Below are positions 22,523 to 25,505 of a stretch of DNA of 25,505 nucleotides, in pieces. The stretch is from the IMG/VR virus record IMGVR_UViG_3300046008_000925, positions 1-25,505 of that record, one strand, 5' to 3'. The notes beneath the pieces are model-generated. The model worked only from the letters and a program-made list of their open reading frames with translations. It did no database searches and was not told the DNA's origin. Numbering within the stretch: position 1 is the first letter of the stretch; every line of letters starts with the position of its first letter. Origin of the DNA: a virus. Both the position numbers and the translations under genes were made by a program.

Positions 22523-24379
22523 ATGAACACAGAAACCCGAATCCTATCCGAAGTTACTACTTACCTTAAATACTCTAAGTATGTCCCAGATTTTCAAAGA
22601 AGAGAAACATGGGAAGAACTAGTAACAAGAAACAAGCAAATGCATCAAGGTAAATTTTCTCAATTACATGATGAAATAGAAGAAGCATACAAATTGGTAT
22701 ATGATAAAAAAGTATTACCATCCATGAGAAGCTTACAATTTGCTGGAAAGCCCATTGAACTAAACAATTCTCGCATTTTTAACTGTTCATATATGCCTAT
22801 TGATAATTGGAGAGCATTTAGCGAAATTATGTTTCTATTATTATCAGGATGTGGAGTAGGTTATAGTGTTCAACTTCATCACGTAGAATCTCTTCCTGAG
22901 ATTACAATTCCTATTAAACATAAACGTTATTTAGTAGGTGATAGTATTGAAGGATGGGCAGACGCTATTCGAATGTTATGTAAAGCATATTTTAATGGAG
23001 GATCTCTTCCAAAGTTTGACTTTAGAGATATTAGACCAAAAGGAGCTCAATTAATTACAGTAGGAGGAAAAGCACCAGGTCCTGAACCTTTAAAAGAATG
23101 TTTATTTCAATTACAAAAAATCCTTGACCGTAAAGGAAATGGAAGTAAATTAACATCAGTAGAAGCTCATGATATGGCATGTCATATTGCTGATGCTGTA
23201 TTAAGTGGAGGAATAAGAAGAGCAGCATTAATAGCTTTATTCAATCTAAATGATGAAGATATGTTGACTTGTAAATTTGGAAATTGGTGGGAAGAAAATC
23301 CACAACGTGGACGAGCAAATAACTCAGCAGTATTATTACGTCATAAAATTGACCAAGAAGAATTCCTTAAATTATGGAAAAAAATAGAACTAAGTAATTC
23401 GGGAGAACCTGGTGTTTATTTTAGTAATGATAAAGATTGGGGTTGTAATCCATGTTGTGAGATTGCACTTAGACCTTTTCAATTTTGTAACCTTTGTGAA
23501 GTAAATGTTTCGGATATTGTAGATCAAGAGGATTTAGATAATAGAGTAAAAGTGGCAGCATTCATTGGGACTTTACAAGCAGCATATACCGATTTCCATT
23601 ATTTAAGAGATATTTGGAGAAAAACAACTGAAAAAGAAGCATTACTTGGAGTTGGAATGACGGGAATAGCTTCAGGTACAGTATTAGGTTTAAATCTTAA
23701 AAAAGCAGCAGCTATAGCTAAAAATGAAAATGCTCGTATTGCAGAAATCATTGGTACTAATAAAGCGGCTCGTGTAACTACAGTAAAACCAAGTGGTACT
23801 AGTTCATTAGTATTAGGATGTAGTAGTGGTATTCATAGCTGGCATGATAAGTTCTATATTAGAAGAATTAGAATTGGAAAAAACGAACCAATATATTCGT
23901 ATTTGGCTAAAAACCACCCTGAATTAGTTGAAGATGATTTCTTTAAACCAACTATCCAAGCTGTTATTTCAATTCCTCAAAAAGCACCTAATGACGCTAT
24001 CATTCGTAGTGAAGAAACAGCATTGGAATTATTAGAACGTGTTAAAAAATTCAACATTGAATGGGTAAAAGAAGGTCATCGTAAAGGAGCAAACACAAAT
24101 AATGTATCTGCAACTATTTCTATTAAACCTGAAGAATGGAGTGAAGTAGGAGAATGGATGTGGGAAAATAAAAACACATTTAACGGATTATCAGTATTGC
24201 CTTTCTCAGATCATACTTATATACAAGCCCCTTTTGAGACCATTACCGAAGAACAATTTAATGAAATGGTACAACACTTACATAATATTGATTTAAGTAG
24301 AATAGTTGAAACTGATGATTATACTGTACTAATGGAACAAGCTGCTTGTGCTGGTGCGACTTCATGCGAAATTGTGTAG
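22523..24379 (+). CDS. nrdJ: Adenosylcobalamin-dependent (class II) ribonucleotide reductase
   Basis: A 618-residue enzyme resembling the monomeric Lactobacillus leichmannii type (739 residues). N-terminal YSKYVPDFQRRETWEELVTR and SMRSLQFAGKPIELNNSRIF lead to Cys88. The active-site segment NPCCEIAL gives Cys311 (thiyl radical) and Glu313; Cys322, 11 residues on, matches the spacing of Cys408 to Cys419 in that enzyme and would pair with Cys88. KPSGTSSLVLGCSSGIHSWH is a conserved substrate-site region. The C-terminal tail CAGATSCEIV has Cys609 and Cys615 for re-reduction. No separate small subunit gene is present, as expected for class II. It makes deoxynucleotides for phage DNA and depends on host B12. 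Phosphorylation level of the substrate (NTP) is inferred. About 120 residues are lacking, mostly before Cys311. Confidence 0.9.
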   Translation: MNTETRILSEVTTYLKYSKYVPDFQRRETWEELVTRNKQMHQGKFSQLHDEIEEAYKLVYDKKVLPSMRSLQFAGKPIELNNSRIFNCSYMPIDNWRAFSEIMFLLLSGCGVGYSVQLHHVESLPEITIPIKHKRYLVGDSIEGWADAIRMLCKAYFNGGSLPKFDFRDIRPKGAQLITVGGKAPGPEPLKECLFQLQKILDRKGNGSKLTSVEAHDMACHIADAVLSGGIRRAALIALFNLNDEDMLTCKFGNWWEENPQRGRANNSAVLLRHKIDQEEFLKLWKKIELSNSGEPGVYFSNDKDWGCNPCCEIALRPFQFCNLCEVNVSDIVDQEDLDNRVKVAAFIGTLQAAYTDFHYLRDIWRKTTEKEALLGVGMTGIASGTVLGLNLKKAAAIAKNENARIAEIIGTNKAARVTTVKPSGTSSLVLGCSSGIHSWHDKFYIRRIRIGKNEPIYSYLAKNHPELVEDDFFKPTIQAVISIPQKAPNDAIIRSEETALELLERVKKFNIEWVKEGHRKGANTNNVSATISIKPEEWSEVGEWMWENKNTFNGLSVLPFSDHTYIQAPFETITEEQFNEMVQHLHNIDLSRIVETDDYTVLMEQAACAGATSCEIV

Positions 24380-24381
24380 AA

Positions 24382-24437
24382 GTCATATAAACGTCATATA
24401 AAACGTTTGGAGATTCTAAGATTTGGTCGTATATTGA
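24382..24437 (+). promoter_or_regulatory. Repeats and candidate host-type promoter after nrdJ
   Basis: GTCATATAAA occurs twice with an 11-base period (24382-24391, 24393-24402). AAACGT (24389-24394) and ACGTTT (24403-24408) form an inverted repeat around an 8-base spacer. TTTG (24406-24409), 20 bases, then TATATTGA (24430-24437) is a candidate promoter for the genes from 24461. The repeats overlap the upstream box, so they could be an operator; they could also form a weak hairpin. Confidence 0.4.
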
Positions 24438-24460
24438 TGCCATAATAAAATTAAATAAAA

Positions 24461-24622
24461 ATGGACAAAGATCAAGAAAAACAACCAGTACAGTATGAAC
24501 AACAAACACCATACGAACAAGAAGAATTTGATGAAATAATCAAACAACACGAATCTAACTGTGAAGATTCAGAAACAGGACTTCAATATTATGAGCTCAT
24601 CAAATCCATTAATTATAACTAA
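24461..24622 (+). CDS. Small acidic protein, unknown function
   Basis: A 53-residue frame starting MDKDQEKQPVQYEQQTPYEQ and ending ELIKSINYN. It has an A-rich leader (TTAAATAAAA), follows a candidate promoter, and its stop overlaps the next ATG as TAATG, all of which argue that it is real despite its size. It is rich in Gln and Glu, contains a single Cys, and is probably disordered in its first half with a short C-terminal helix. No family recognised. Confidence 0.6.
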   Translation: MDKDQEKQPVQYEQQTPYEQEEFDEIIKQHESNCEDSETGLQYYELIKSINYN

Positions 24623-25158
24623 TGGTTACAAGAGAAGACATATTGAAAGAATACAACATACATGTATCTTTTAAAGCACCACCAAAACCAGATCGATTGA
24701 ATTTTAACAAATTTTATTGGTGGAGAAGATACCCTGTTTCTAAATCACTTGATAAACACTATTCGTTTGCATCAAAAATAAATCATGGTGATTTTAATTA
24801 TTCACCATATGCATTTCAAATTTCATACGAAGAGCAGTGGCTTGCAGACGAAGTTGCTAAGCTTAGAAATACTATTCAAAATTGGGGAGTTCTTAAAGAA
24901 AAAGAAAACGAATTACGTTCTATGTGTAATAAAAGGATTCGAAAACTCCAAGATGACTTTACAAAAGATGAAAGGGAAAGAATGCATTCATTCAAGGAAC
25001 ATCTTAAAAAAGAATGTGGTGGTACTATAGAACAAGTTTCTGAATTTGTTGATGATTTAGCAGAGGGAACTTTATTAGAAGTAGTTGAGCAATATAAAAC
25101 ATATTTAAGAAATAAAAAACATGAAAAAGTTGATAAGTTTTTCTCAATCTTTAACTAA
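24622..25158 (+). CDS. Unknown protein, mostly helical
   Basis: A 178-residue protein whose ATG overlaps the stop of the small gene before it by one base. The N-terminal 60 residues are aromatic and basic (NFNKFYWWRRYPVSKSLDKH); residues about 75-170 are charged helix with coiled-coil character (KLRNTIQNWGVLKEKENELR). No signal peptide, membrane segment or catalytic motif is visible. The Trp-Trp-Arg-Arg cluster could be a contact surface. Its location after the reductase suggests an early or middle gene. The next gene overlaps its 3' end. I do not recognise the family. Confidence 0.7.
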   Translation: MVTREDILKEYNIHVSFKAPPKPDRLNFNKFYWWRRYPVSKSLDKHYSFASKINHGDFNYSPYAFQISYEEQWLADEVAKLRNTIQNWGVLKEKENELRSMCNKRIRKLQDDFTKDERERMHSFKEHLKKECGGTIEQVSEFVDDLAEGTLLEVVEQYKTYLRNKKHEKVDKFFSIFN

Positions 25159-25505
25159 GAGATTGAATGGTTGGGTGTGGAACAATATAGGATGGAAAAT
25201 GAGGGACATATATAGATCCATACGAAATTTAATAAGGTGGTTTCCTATTATCTGGAAAGATAGAGATTGGGATTCTCATTACATCTTTGAAATATTAAAA
25301 GCAAAGCTACAAAACCAAGCAAAATATATTGGGGATCAAGACCGTCACACCCGAGCTAAAAGGGATGCTCAAATTATGACCACTTGTGTTCGCTTAATAG
25401 AAAAGGTACAAGATGAAGACTATTCTATGGAATATATGGATTATGAAGATAGGATTTTTGATTTTATACTATCACCTACCCAACCTGGATTATACGAACT
25501 ACATC
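25121..25505 (+). CDS. Unknown phage protein, 5' part only
   Basis: The frame is open from ATG 25121 to the end of the window (128 codons), so the C-terminus is missing. It reads MKKLISFSQSLTKRLNGWVW, then SIRNLIRWFPIIWKDRDWDS, then a helical KAKLQNQAKYIGDQDRHTRA and a segment 'MTTCVRLIEKVQDEDY'. The RWFPIIWKDRDWD block followed by a long helix recalls an uncharacterised protein common in T4-like and jumbo phages. ATG 25121 has an A-rich leader (AAATAAAAAAC) and overlaps the previous gene by 38 bases; ATG 25199 is in frame and closer to where I remember homologues starting. Start uncertain, frame well supported. Confidence 0.7.
   Translation, partial: MKKLISFSQSLTKRLNGWVWNNIGWKMRDIYRSIRNLIRWFPIIWKDRDWDSHYIFEILKAKLQNQAKYIGDQDRHTRAKRDAQIMTTCVRLIEKVQDEDYSMEYMDYEDRIFDFILSPTQPGLYELH

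Noticed and set aside
22523-24379. Possible intein or split gene in the reductase
   Set aside because: Motifs are continuous around Cys311 and no Hint or homing endonuclease pattern is seen; the chain is shorter, not longer, than the family.

Overview
The window is a contiguous piece of a T4-like contractile-tailed phage genome (Caudoviricetes, myovirus). Every supported gene is on the + strand, packed with gaps of 0 to about 170 bases. The DNA is very AT-rich, and I see no Shine-Dalgarno sequences: starts are preceded by A-rich leaders. Four intergenic regions carry a TTTG-N20-TAnn arrangement resembling the Bacteroidetes sigma factor consensus. I therefore infer a Bacteroidetes (Flavobacteriia-like) host, probably aquatic; this is inference, since the window holds no host DNA.

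Region 1 (1-14857) is the virion module in T4-like order: end of a gp13-like neck protein, gp14-like neck, gp15-like tail terminator, a small coiled-coil protein, tail sheath (gp18), tail tube (gp19), a gp26/gp51-like tail assembly pair, tape measure (gp29 position), then a baseplate block: a small protein, a gp48/54-like tube-initiation protein, a gp53/LysM-like protein, a 1099-residue hub ending in a probable peptidoglycan hydrolase, and an unknown baseplate-linked protein, followed by a small acidic protein. A repeated motif with consensus ATATTTATAAYAAA lies 15-29 bases before seven of these genes and is a candidate late promoter. Strong hairpin terminators close the sheath/tube unit, the gp26/51 unit and the whole module.

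Region 2 (15026-18043) is accessory: a short, divergent family A DNA polymerase-like protein, a protein of unknown function, and two tandem paralogous proteins made of 20-residue leucine-rich-type repeats (six and seven full copies).

Region 3 (18131-24379) is the replication and nucleotide module: gp32-like single-strand binding protein, UvsX recombinase, RNase H/FEN-like 5' nuclease, gp41-like helicase and a B12-dependent (class II) ribonucleotide reductase. Region 4 (24461-25505) holds three small overlapping genes of unknown function, the last cut by the window edge.

The most interesting points are a probable programmed frameshift joining the gp26- and gp51-like frames, the recurrent late-promoter-like motif, the degenerate polymerase, the repeat-protein pair with a short N-terminal segment that resembles T4 capsid-targeting peptides, and the hub-hydrolase fusion. 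Product names rest on remembered family patterns; no database search was possible.
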